Source of the DNA: VAZQ01 sp036555745
GTDB taxonomy: Bacteria > Pseudomonadota > Alphaproteobacteria > Rhizobiales > Xanthobacteraceae
Assembly: GCA_036555745.1 (NCBI GenBank)
Contig: DATBKV010000044.1
Coordinates: 1 to 21,469, forward strand
Reading direction: 5' to 3'
Length of the DNA stretch: 21,469 nucleotides
Within the stretch, counting starts at the first letter, position 1; each line of letters opens with the position of its first letter. Under the pieces are notes generated by a model. It saw only the letters and a list, made by a program, of their open reading frames with translations. It had not been told where the DNA came from and ran no database searches. Below, piece after piece: positions 1-7,561 of the stretch. The position numbers and the translations under genes were made by a program.

Positions 1-235
1 GAATGGCGTCGACCAACGAGCCCGTGTGGATCAGGTAGTCGAAGCCGCCGCCGGCACACCAAGCGGTCCCAGGCGTATCCGAGCCGCGGACGCCCGTGAA
101 CAAATTGGTGAGCCGGTGCTCGCCGAAACTTTTCGAAGAAGCCCGCGCTTTCAGGAAGCGCGTCACTGATGCTGCGACATTCGCTGAAGCACCCGCGCAG
201 CGCGGCCTCCACGCCGAGCACCCACGGGCCTGCAA
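1..235 (-). pseudogene. Truncated, internally deleted Omp25/31-type porin remnant
   Basis: This segment aligns by eye with the middle of the intact porin gene at 4359-5165, in the same orientation. Bases 1-60 match about 4545-4604 and bases 61-230 match about 4730-4905. The roughly 125 bases between those two blocks, which in the intact gene encode the Asn/Gly-rich stretch near the second cysteine pair, are missing. Homology stops near 235, so the N-terminal half and signal peptide are gone, and the 3' part may continue beyond the window start. No reading frame is preserved, so it is a decayed paralogue. The following stretch to 366 is AT-richer than its surroundings and holds nothing I can identify. 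Confidence 0.72.
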
Positions 236-366
236 GGTTAGCCATAGAGCGTCATGCATGAGGTTGAAATGCTGCGTTAATGGTTCGCGGCTTTTCCCGA
301 TCTCTTTCTCAACCAGGAAAACATGATATCCCCTCGGCAAGTCACGATTTGGATTTGCAGTAATGG

Positions 367-644
367 TCAACGGCAGACCTGCTGCCAACGACAATTCCCA
401 AATTGATCACAGACTTGGGCTTGCCGACATGAAGATGTGCCGAGCGGCGGCAAAGTCGGGGGATTTAAAGGTGCGATTGACGTGCCGTGAGTGGACATAT
501 TGTTGGCGGGCAAATTGGGGGAAGGTCAATGGCGCTGCTGCAAAGTGGCTGCATCTGCCCATTCACGCACTGACATGTGCAGTCGGGCCATGCTTTCCCT
601 GAAAGCAGGAGGAAGGCAATAGCGGTTACACTGACAAGCCTCAT
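367..644 (-). pseudogene. Small secreted Cys-rich protein gene, broken by a one-base deletion
   Basis: ATG at 644-642 overlaps the comM stop codon in an ATGA junction, which suggests translational coupling. The first frame encodes an N-terminal signal peptide (MRLVSVTAIAFLLLSGKAWP), then DCTCQCVNG and proline/cysteine-rich sequence, and stops at 465-467 after 59 codons. The neighbouring frame carries on seamlessly from 480 with SIAPLNPPTLPPLGTSSC and ends in NCRWQQVCR and a stop at 367-369. Total length 278 is one base short of 93 codons, so one missing base near 481-483 (probably a C) explains the break. The restored product would be a 92-residue exported protein with about ten cysteines, likely disulfide-bonded. 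I recall similar small proteins in Bradyrhizobium relatives but know no function. A sequencing error is the alternative. Confidence 0.75.
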
Positions 645-2179
645 GCGGCTCTTCGCACCTCGTCGGCGAGCGCGCGGTAGGACAAGGCTTCGGCCAGATG
701 CACGCGCGCGACCTTGTCGGCGCCGTCGAGGTCGGCGAGGGTGCGAGCGACGCGCAGCACGCGGTGATAGCCGCGCGCCGAGAGCCGCATGGCGTCGGCG
801 GCGTCGCGCAATAGCGCAAGCCCGGCGGCGTCGGGCCGTGCCACGTCCTCGAGCAGCGGGCCGTGCGCGGCGGCGTTGCTGCGCAGCTGAGGCAGGCCGA
901 CGGCGGCGTAGCGCTTGACCTGTTGGGCGCGGGCGCGCGCGACGCGCTCGGCGACCTCGCGGCTGCCTTCGGTCGGCGGCGGCAGGATCAGATCGGCGGC
1001 GGTCACCGCCGGCACCTCGATGGTGAGGTCGATGCGGTCGAGGAGCGGACCGGAGAGGCGCGCCTGATAGTCGGCGGCGCAGCGCGCGTTGGGCCCGCGC
1101 CGGCAGGCAAAGCCTGGCTCGCTGGCGCGCCCGCAGCGGCACGGATTCATGGCGGCGACCAGCATGAAGCGCGCGGGATAGGTGACGCGATGGTTGGCGC
1201 GCGCGATCGCGACCTCGCCGCTCTCCAGCGGCTGGCGCAGCGAGTCGAGCACCTGCGGCTGGAACTCGGGGAGCTCGTCGAGGAACAGCACGCCATGGTG
1301 CGCGAGCGAGACCTCGCCCGGCCGCGCGCGCAACCCGCCGCCGACCAGCGCCGGCATGCTGGCGGAATGGTGCGGGGCGCGGAACGGGCGGCGGTCGGTG
1401 AGCGCGCCGCCCTCGATCTCGCCCGCCACCGAGGCGATCATGGAGACTTCGAGCAGCTCCTCGGGCGCGAGCGGCGGCAGGATGGTGGGGAGCCGCGCCG
1501 CCAGCATGGACTTGCCGGCGCCGGGCGGGCCGACCATCAGCAGGTTGTGGCCGCCGGCGGCGGCGATCTCGAGCGCGCGCTTGGCGCTCTCCTGGCCCTT
1601 GATGTCCTTGAGGTCGATGAGCGCGCCGGCAGCCTCGCGGATCTTCGGCTGCGGGCGCGCCAGCACCTGGGTGCCGCGGAAATGATTGGCGAGCTGGATC
1701 AGCGAGCCGGCGGCGGTGATCGCCATGTCCGGGCTCGCCCAGGCAGCCTCGGCGCCGCAGGCGGCGGGACAGATCAGGCCTTCGCCGCGCGCATTAGCGC
1801 CGATCGCCGCCGGCAGCACGCCCGCGACCGCGGCGATCGAGCCGTCGAGCCCGAGCTCGCCCAGCACGGTGAAGCCCGCGAGCGCATCGGGGGGAATGGC
1901 GCCGATCGCCGCCATCAGGCCGAGCGCGATCGGCAGGTCGTAGTGGCTCCCTTCCTTGGGCAGGTCGGCGGGCGCGAGGTTGACGGTGATGCGGCGCGCC
2001 GGCAGCGCGAGCCCGGAGGCGACCAGCGCCGCGCGCACGCGCTCGCGTGCTTCCGACACCGCCTTGTCGGGCAGGCCGACGACGTTGAAGGCGGGCAGCC
2101 CGGGCGCGACCTGCACCTGGACGTCGACGGCGCGCGCCTCGATGCCCTCGAACGCCACCGTCGATACGCGCTGGACCAT
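641..2179 (-). CDS. comM: ComM/YifB family Mg-chelatase-like AAA+ ATPase
   Basis: This 512-residue cytoplasmic AAA+ ATPase has the family's usual length. In Vibrio cholerae ComM is a branch-migration helicase that helps integrate transforming DNA; elsewhere its role is less clear. The N-terminal ChlI-like domain (about 1-180) is followed by the ATPase core. Walker A is GPPGAGKS at 217-224, Walker B is GVLFLDELPEF at 296-306, sensor 1 is in AAMNPCRCG at 342-350 and an arginine-finger segment is SGPLLDRID at 376-384. Four cysteines (347, 349, 359, 367) form the zinc-like insert typical of YifB proteins. I chose the ATG at 2179 over a TTG eight codons upstream because AGGGG precedes it at good spacing. 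It is divergent from the sulfatase gene, and the region between them (2180-2416) shows no promoter I would defend. Confidence 0.93.
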   Translation of the reverse strand: MVQRVSTVAFEGIEARAVDVQVQVAPGLPAFNVVGLPDKAVSEARERVRAALVASGLALPARRITVNLAPADLPKEGSHYDLPIALGLMAAIGAIPPDALAGFTVLGELGLDGSIAAVAGVLPAAIGANARGEGLICPAACGAEAAWASPDMAITAAGSLIQLANHFRGTQVLARPQPKIREAAGALIDLKDIKGQESAKRALEIAAAGGHNLLMVGPPGAGKSMLAARLPTILPPLAPEELLEVSMIASVAGEIEGGALTDRRPFRAPHHSASMPALVGGGLRARPGEVSLAHHGVLFLDELPEFQPQVLDSLRQPLESGEVAIARANHRVTYPARFMLVAAMNPCRCGRASEPGFACRRGPNARCAADYQARLSGPLLDRIDLTIEVPAVTAADLILPPPTEGSREVAERVARARAQQVKRYAAVGLPQLRSNAAAHGPLLEDVARPDAAGLALLRDAADAMRLSARGYHRVLRVARTLADLDGADKVARVHLAEALSYRALADEVRRAA

Positions 2180-2416
2180 GGGGAGCCCCTGCTCGGCGGG
2201 CAACGGTAGCGGAAGGCGCCGGTACCATCAAGAACAATTAGAGAACAGAGAGGGCCTGGCGGCCGCCGCGGCCCGGCGGCTCCCGGTTTCGCGGGCGCAG
2301 GCTGAGCCCAGGTCGACGGTCGCGGCATTCCGCGGCGGTGGCGTCCAGCGGGAGATCGGTTAAACGATCGGGCGCGTGCGGGAATAGAGGCCGCTGCTCC
2401 GGTGAGGGAGGCGAGA

Positions 2417-4177
2417 ATGGCGAGGCGTAGGCGCCACGATGGGTCGACGGCGGGGCAGCACGATGATCGCGGGCCAGACGCCGATCCGTCCGCGGTCACG
2501 CCCGGTTCGCCTGCCGCCAGCGCGACCACGCGGCGCAACCTGCTGCGCATGGGCGCCGGATTGGCGGCCGTCTCCGGCCTGTCGCGCGGCGTCGCTGCTC
2601 CCGCCGTCGCGCGCAATCCCATCACGCTGCCGAAGGCGTCGAACATCATCGTGATGATGACCGACCAGGAGCGCCACCACGTGCACTGGCCGCAGGGCTT
2701 CGCGGAGAAGCAGCTGCCTTCGCTGCACCGGCTCAAGCGCCACGGCCTCTATTTCCAGCGTGCCTATACGGCGGCGTGTCAGTGCTCGCCGTCGCGCGGG
2801 CTGATGCTTTCGGGCCGCTTTGCGCCGGTCAATCGCGTGACCCAGACGTTGTCGTGGCCGGGATTGCCGCACCAGGACCGCCAGCCGAACATCGGCTCGC
2901 TACTCAAGGACAAAGCCGGCTACGAGGTGGTGTGGAAAGGCAAGTGGCACCTGAGCTACGCCGCCAACGCGACGGCGGGGAACGGCGGCGAAGACTGGGG
3001 CCCGGCCGACATCGCGGCGATGGAGAGGAACTGGGGCTGGTCGGGCTGGAATCCCCCCGATGCGGGGAACGCGATCCAGGAGTGGGAAAGCACGCCGTTC
3101 GGCAAATTCGACGGACTGCGCACCCTCGGCGGCGGCTATCCCGACAACGACGGGCGCTTCGTCAGGGGCGCCGACCCTTCCGACCGCGGCCAGACCGCGG
3201 GCGTCGGCGGCGAGAGCGTGGTCGAGTTCCTAAAAGATCGCGCGCCCAAGCTCGACAAGCCGTTCTGCATGTTCGTATCGCTGGTCAACCCGCACGATAT
3301 CGGCGTCTATCCCGGCTCCAGGATGAAGCCCGCCGCTTGGGTGCAGGCCGGCTACCGGCGCGAGCAGTTTGCGAATCTCGGCATCACCCTACCGAGCAAC
3401 TACGCCGACGATCTTTCGACCAAACCTAAAATCCAAAAGCGCGCGCGCGACGCCTACAACAAGTTCGCGCCGCTCAACGGCGCCCGGGCGCGGGAGGACT
3501 ATGTCAACTTCTACGCCTATCTCCACACCGTGGTGGACAAGCACATCATGACGGTGCTCGACACGCTTGAGGAGACCGGGCTCAGCAACGATACCATCAT
3601 CCTGCGGCTCGCCGATCATGGCGAGGGCGGCCTCTCGCACGGCATGCGCGAGAAGGCCTATACCGCCTATGAGGAGATGATCCACATCCCGCTGATCGTG
3701 CACAATCCCAAGCTCTATCCGGAGCCGCTCGAGACCAGCGCATTCTATGACCATCGCGATCTGTTGCCGACGATTCTCGAGCTCGCCGGCGTCTCCGATG
3801 CGGAATCCTACGGCATCGGCAGGAGCATCGTGCCCGTCATGCGCGATCCGTCGCAGGCGGTGCAGGACCACACGATCTTCTCCTTCGACGATCTGTTCTT
3901 CGTTCCGGCCAGCGCGCCGGGCGGCCATATCCGGGCGATCCGCGAGGGTGACTGGACCTACGCGGTTTATTTCGGGCTCGACGGGTCCGGGCTGGAATAC
4001 GAGATGTACAACATCCGGAACGACCCCGGGCAGATGACGAATTTGCTGCATGGCAAGCTAGCGCGCGACGCTCGGCAAGAATGGGCGCGGCTGCACAAGC
4101 TATTGACGGATCGTCTGATCCTTTGCGCCAATCTGCCGGACGATTTCGGCTGGCCGCTGCAGCCGGCGCTGGCGTGA
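2417..4177 (+). CDS. Tat-exported sulfatase (formylglycine-dependent)
   Basis: This 586-residue protein belongs to the sulfatase/alkaline-phosphatase superfamily and should hydrolyse a sulfate ester in the periplasm. A twin-arginine signal (TRRNLLRM at about 38-45, then a hydrophobic stretch ending near AVA at 65) lies after an unusually long N-terminal region. The core has NIIVMMTDQE (76-85, first metal site), CSPSR (123-127, where Cys123 would become formylglycine), GKWHL (175-179), NPHD (about 292-295) and ADHG (399-402, second metal site). The ATG at 2417 is preceded by GGGAGG; an in-frame GTG at 2402 is the alternative. The substrate cannot be read from the sequence. No formylglycine-generating enzyme gene is in the window, so activation must come from elsewhere. 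It converges with the porin gene. Confidence 0.9.
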   Translation: MARRRRHDGSTAGQHDDRGPDADPSAVTPGSPAASATTRRNLLRMGAGLAAVSGLSRGVAAPAVARNPITLPKASNIIVMMTDQERHHVHWPQGFAEKQLPSLHRLKRHGLYFQRAYTAACQCSPSRGLMLSGRFAPVNRVTQTLSWPGLPHQDRQPNIGSLLKDKAGYEVVWKGKWHLSYAANATAGNGGEDWGPADIAAMERNWGWSGWNPPDAGNAIQEWESTPFGKFDGLRTLGGGYPDNDGRFVRGADPSDRGQTAGVGGESVVEFLKDRAPKLDKPFCMFVSLVNPHDIGVYPGSRMKPAAWVQAGYRREQFANLGITLPSNYADDLSTKPKIQKRARDAYNKFAPLNGARAREDYVNFYAYLHTVVDKHIMTVLDTLEETGLSNDTIILRLADHGEGGLSHGMREKAYTAYEEMIHIPLIVHNPKLYPEPLETSAFYDHRDLLPTILELAGVSDAESYGIGRSIVPVMRDPSQAVQDHTIFSFDDLFFVPASAPGGHIRAIREGDWTYAVYFGLDGSGLEYEMYNIRNDPGQMTNLLHGKLARDARQEWARLHKLLTDRLILCANLPDDFGWPLQPALA

Positions 4178-4231
4178 CGCGAAGAGAGCGGATGACTTTT
4201 CTTCGAATCGTCATCTCACTCTAGCTATTGC

Positions 4232-4286
4232 TTGAGCATGATCTTCTCCGAAACCCGGTACCCACTTTTCGGGGGATCATGCTCAA
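4232..4286. repeat. Single-hairpin palindromic repeat (copy A)
   Basis: The outer arms TTGAGCATGATC (4232-4243) and GATCATGCTCAA (4275-4286) pair perfectly over 12 bp. Inside, CCGAAA and TTTTCGG form a second stem segment around the core CCCGGTACCCAC. The core closely matches the second hairpins of the repeats at 7437-7538 and 10040-10138, while the outer arms differ in sequence yet still pair. It lies between the convergent sulfatase and porin genes, where it could end transcription from both sides, although there is no clear T tract. Confidence 0.85.
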
Positions 4287-4358
4287 AAGCGTGCGGCGCC
4301 GGCGATAACGGCCTGGTTTCTCTTCCGCGCTCGAAGCTCGGGCACGCGCTTGCGCAGA

Positions 4359-5165
4359 TCAATATCCCGGCGCGGGTCCGCCCCACAGGAAGCCGTAGCC
4401 CTGGGTCTTGATGGTGAGCCGGGCGCGCACGAGGTCGCCTTTGGCGCTGAGCGCGAAGTCGCGCACGTTGAGCGGCGAGCAGGCGGGATTGACGCAGAAC
4501 GCTCCCTGCGGGTCCACCTCGAAGTGCTGGTACTCGGCGCCCAGCACCACGTCGACCAGGGCGCCCTTGTGCACGAGATAATCGAAGCCGCCGCCGGCGT
4601 ACCAGCCGTTGCTGTTGCGCGAGGCGCCGTTGCCGGCGGAGCCGGGTCCGTCGCAAAGATTGATGAGCGAGGAGCAATGCGCGTTCTTGAGGTTGGCGGA
4701 GGCCCAGCCGCCGGTCGCGAACACCATTACGCGGTCCCAGGCGTAGCCCAGCCGCGGCCCGGCCGTGAACAGGTTGGTGATCTTGTGCTCGCCGAACACG
4801 TTGGGCTCGAAGCCCTGCGACACCGGGAGCACCGGGCTCGTGCTGCGACACTCTCCGAAGCATCCGCTCAGCGCCGCCTCCGCGCCCAGGACCCAGGCGC
4901 CCCATTGCCACTGCGCGCCGGCGTGGAAGCCGTAAATGCCGTCGCTGCTGCTGGTGGTGACGTTGGGCGTGATCGCTCCGGGCGTGGTGAAATTGTGGGT
5001 GACATCGTACCAGGCGCCGCCGACGTTGAAGCCGGCATAGGCGCCGGACCAATCGTAATACGCGATCGGCGCTACCGGCGGCGCCTTGACCGGCATGTCC
5101 GCCGCCATGGCCGATCCCGCGACCATCGCCGCAAGGGTTGCGCCCGCGAGCAACAGAGCTTTCAT
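4359..5165 (-). CDS. Omp25/Omp31-type outer-membrane beta-barrel protein
   Basis: This 268-residue outer-membrane protein belongs to the OmpA-like eight-strand barrel group common in Hyphomicrobiales. A signal peptide (MKALLLAGATLAAMVAGSAMA) precedes mature sequence starting ADMPVKAPP, typical of the family. Alternating amphipathic strands rich in aromatic and glycine residues follow, for example WSGAYAGFNVGG and TAGPRLGYAWDRVMVFATGG, ending in a short GYGFLWGG segment. Three close cysteine pairs (CFGEC, CSSLINLC, CVNPAC) probably form disulfides in external loops. I prefer ATG 5165 over the adjacent GTG 5168 because GGGGA is better spaced from it. It is divergent from the cytochrome gene, and a decayed paralogue lies at 1-235. 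Its ligand or transport role is unknown. Confidence 0.88.
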   Translation of the reverse strand: MKALLLAGATLAAMVAGSAMAADMPVKAPPVAPIAYYDWSGAYAGFNVGGAWYDVTHNFTTPGAITPNVTTSSSDGIYGFHAGAQWQWGAWVLGAEAALSGCFGECRSTSPVLPVSQGFEPNVFGEHKITNLFTAGPRLGYAWDRVMVFATGGWASANLKNAHCSSLINLCDGPGSAGNGASRNSNGWYAGGGFDYLVHKGALVDVVLGAEYQHFEVDPQGAFCVNPACSPLNVRDFALSAKGDLVRARLTIKTQGYGFLWGGPAPGY

Positions 5166-5383
5166 CACCGTCCCCGATCCGGTTGTTGGCGCGCAACCTT
5201 ACACGCTGTCGAGCCGCTTGCCTGTCGCACCGCGGCCACATCCCGGAGCAATCTGCAGCCGTCGCGCTCCTCCTTTGCCTCGGGGCTGCGGCCGCGTATG
5301 TGCTAGACCCTGCCAGCCTCGATCCTCGCACCGCGATCGGGGCGCCCATGAAGAGAGTCGGTCAGATAGAGAAGGTCGATCGC

Positions 5384-6424
5384 ATGGAAATTGATCGCGG
5401 GCTGCCGCACGTGATTGGCGCGACCGTGTTGGGAGTCCTCTGCTTCGTCGGCTGCGCCGCGGAATTTGGCGTGCGCGCCGCTTTCGCGCAGCAGCCCGCG
5501 ACGAGCCCGCAGATCTGGACCGTGCCCGAGATCGGCGCGCTGCCCGACGATGCCTATGGCCAGCTGGTGCGGCGCGGGCGCGATCTCGTCACCGCGACCT
5601 ACGCCCATATCGGGCCGGAGGTCGCCGACCCCGCCAAGCGCTTCGCCGGCAACAATCTCGCCTGCGGCAATTGCCACCTCGAGGCCGGGACCAAGAAGTT
5701 TGGCATCGCGCTGTTCGGGCTCTACGGCAAGTTCCCGCACTACAGCGCGCGCGAAGGGGCGGACATCACCATCGCGCAGCGCCTCGACGCCTGCATGACG
5801 CGCAGCATGAACGGCCGTCCGCTGCCGGCGAATTCACCGGAGATGAACGCGCTCGTCGCCTACATCAAGTTTCTCTCCACCGGCGTGCCGCCGGGGCAAA
5901 TCGTCCCGGGCCTCGGGGTCGGCACGATGGCGGAGCTGGACCGCGCCGCCGATCCTGCGCGCGGGCAAGCCGCCTACGCCATCACCTGCGCTGTCTGCCA
6001 CGGTCCGAACGGCGCCGGCCTGCGCCGCAGCCTGCCCAGCACCGATCTCGGCTACGTGGTGCCGCCGCTTTGGGGCAGCGACAGCTTCAACGACGGCGCC
6101 GGCATGGCGCGGCTGATCACCGCCGCGAACTTCCTGCACTTCAACATGCCGCACGGCGCCGACTATCTGAACCCGCAGCTTTCCGTCGAGCAGGCCTGGG
6201 ACATCGCCGCCTACATGATCTCGCAGCCGCGGCCGAAGAAAGCCGGCCTCGACAAGGACTTTCCCGACTTGCTGGAAAAGCCGGTCGACACGCCCTATGG
6301 CCCCTATGCCGACGGCTTCAGCGAGCAGCAGCACAAATACGGGCCGTTCGCGCCGATCCGCGCCGCGATCGCGCGGCTCAAGGCGGAAAAGGCCGCGGGC
6401 GCACCGGCATCGGCGCCGCGCTGA
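5384..6424 (+). CDS. tsdA: Diheme cytochrome c, TsdA-type thiosulfate dehydrogenase / tetrathionate reductase
   Basis: This 346-residue periplasmic diheme cytochrome c probably interconverts thiosulfate and tetrathionate. A signal peptide ends near AFAQQPA (about 36). Heme 1 binds at CGNCH (94-98) and heme 2 at CAVCH (202-206). Cys137, in LDACMTRSMNG, lies 39 residues after His98, the same spacing as between the heme 1 His and the Cys96 axial ligand of Allochromatium vinosum TsdA as I recall it. Met255, in HFNMPHG, is the likely heme 2 ligand. The preceding residue is Asn, as in Campylobacter jejuni TsdA, rather than the Lys of A. vinosum. ATG 5384 has GAAGG at good spacing; an upstream in-frame ATG at 5348 is less well supported. 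A generic SoxA-like cytochrome is the alternative. No dedicated TsdB partner is adjacent. Confidence 0.82.
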   Translation: MEIDRGLPHVIGATVLGVLCFVGCAAEFGVRAAFAQQPATSPQIWTVPEIGALPDDAYGQLVRRGRDLVTATYAHIGPEVADPAKRFAGNNLACGNCHLEAGTKKFGIALFGLYGKFPHYSAREGADITIAQRLDACMTRSMNGRPLPANSPEMNALVAYIKFLSTGVPPGQIVPGLGVGTMAELDRAADPARGQAAYAITCAVCHGPNGAGLRRSLPSTDLGYVVPPLWGSDSFNDGAGMARLITAANFLHFNMPHGADYLNPQLSVEQAWDIAAYMISQPRPKKAGLDKDFPDLLEKPVDTPYGPYADGFSEQQHKYGPFAPIRAAIARLKAEKAAGAPASAPR

Positions 6425-6500
6425 GGCAAGGCTTCGGGCCTCACGCGGGAGGGCGCAGGCCGCTCGGCTTGCCGGGCCGAGCCGCAGGACGGAGGAGATA

Positions 6501-7436
6501 ATGTCAGCCGCTCGCGTTCCAGCCGCCGGCGCCGGCGGCGCCGATGTCTGGCCGAGCCTCAAATTCGAGGAATGGCAGGACACCTGCGCGACCTTGCAGC
6601 TGTGGACCCAGGTGGTCGGCAAGGTCCGCCTCGCGCTCGCGCCGATGGTGAACCACTGGTGGCAAGTGACGCTCTACGTCACCGCCAGCGGGCTCACCAC
6701 CTCGGCCATGCCGTACCAGGATCGGTTCCTGCAGATCGATTTCGACTTCCTCGCGCATCGCTTGACCTTGCGCACGAGCGACGGACGCAGCGAATCCTTC
6801 GAGCTCGCGCCGCGCTCGGTTGCCGATTTCCATGCCGAGATCATGGCGCGGCTGCGCGCGCTCGACGTCGACGTCCACATCTGGACCATGCCGTCCGAGA
6901 TCGAGAATGCGATCCCGTTCGAGCGCGACCGCGAGCACGCCGCCTACGACCGCGACGCCGCGCAGCGGTTCTGGCGCCAGCTCGCGCAGGCCGATCGCGT
7001 CATGAAGATTTTTCGCGGCCGCTTCCTCGGGAAGTGCAGCCCCGTGCATTTCTTCTGGGGCAGCTTCGACCTCGCGGTCAGCCGTTTCTCCGGCCGCACC
7101 GCGCCGCCGCTGACCAGCCACAGCCCCAACCTCGGCGACTGGGTGATGCGCGAAGCCTATTCGCACGAGGTCAGCAGCTGCGGCTTCTGGCCCGGCAACG
7201 GCGGGCTCGGCTATCCCGCGTTCTATGCTTACGCCTATCCCGAGCCGGTCGGCTTCGGCGAGGCGACGGTCCCTCGGCCGGCCGCCTACAACAAGGATGT
7301 CGGGCAGTTCATCCTGCCCTACGAGGCCGTGCGGACGGCGGCCGCGCCCGACGAGCTGCTGCTCGACTTCCTGCAGCGCAGCTACGAGGCCTGCGCCGAC
7401 AATGCAAGCTGGGACCGGCGCGCGCTGGAACGCTAA
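6501..7436 (+). CDS. DUF5996 family protein
   Basis: This 311-residue soluble protein of unknown function is recognised as DUF5996 by its opening WPSLKFEEWQDTCATLQLWTQ (about 17-37), then KVRLALAPMVNHWWQ and LYVTASGLTTSAMPY. Other conserved-looking segments are FRGRFLGKCSPVHFFWGSFDLAVSRF and the aromatic/glycine-rich EVSSCGFWPGNGG. There is no signal peptide or membrane segment. The start has a very strong GGAGGAG at 6491-6497. It follows tsdA by 76 bases, and that gap holds a 7-bp stem (GCTCGGC 6462-6468, GCCGAGC 6476-6482) without a T tract, so readthrough from tsdA is plausible. A palindromic repeat begins right after its TAA stop. Confidence 0.88.
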   Translation: MSAARVPAAGAGGADVWPSLKFEEWQDTCATLQLWTQVVGKVRLALAPMVNHWWQVTLYVTASGLTTSAMPYQDRFLQIDFDFLAHRLTLRTSDGRSESFELAPRSVADFHAEIMARLRALDVDVHIWTMPSEIENAIPFERDREHAAYDRDAAQRFWRQLAQADRVMKIFRGRFLGKCSPVHFFWGSFDLAVSRFSGRTAPPLTSHSPNLGDWVMREAYSHEVSSCGFWPGNGGLGYPAFYAYAYPEPVGFGEATVPRPAAYNKDVGQFILPYEAVRTAAAPDELLLDFLQRSYEACADNASWDRRALER

Positions 7437-7538
7437 AGCGCATCCCGATTAGACCACATCGGGATGCGCTCTAGATTCTTTGATTTGGCGCATGTCCTCA
7501 TCGGAAAACCGGTTCCCACTTTTCCGGGACATGCGCCA
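7437..7538. repeat. Two-hairpin palindromic repeat (copy B)
   Basis: Hairpin 1 pairs AGCGCATCCCGAT (7437-7449) with ATCGGGATGCGCT (7458-7470), 13 bp perfect with an 8-base loop. Hairpin 2 pairs TGGCGCATGTCC (7486-7497) with GGACATGCGCCA (7527-7538), 12 bp perfect, around the core CGGAAAACCGGTTCCCAC. A linker containing GATTCTTTGATTTG separates them. The same layout recurs in reverse orientation at 10040-10138, and the second hairpin alone resembles copy A. It starts one base after the DUF5996 stop codon and reaches 24 bases short of the gshB stop, so it separates two convergent genes. Confidence 0.9.
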
Positions 7539-7561
7539 GGACCCCGTGAAGTAGCCGCCGC

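Noticed and set aside
96..602. Two short plus-strand frames (96-326 and 363-602)
   Set aside because: They lie across the porin remnant and the broken Cys-rich gene on the other strand, with no ribosome-binding site or recognisable sequence.
863..2209. 448-codon plus-strand open frame opposite comM
   Set aside because: It is the mirror of comM in very GC-rich DNA, is dominated by Arg/Ala/Gly and has no recognisable domain.
4191..4215. GATGAC/GTCATC hairpin after the sulfatase stop as a terminator
   Set aside because: Six-bp stem, 13-base loop and no T tract; too weak to call.
5275..5308. Possible sigma-70 promoter for tsdA (TTGCCT with TATGTG or CTAGAC)
   Set aside because: The -35 is fair, but the -10 candidates are weak or at the wrong spacing, so I cannot defend it.
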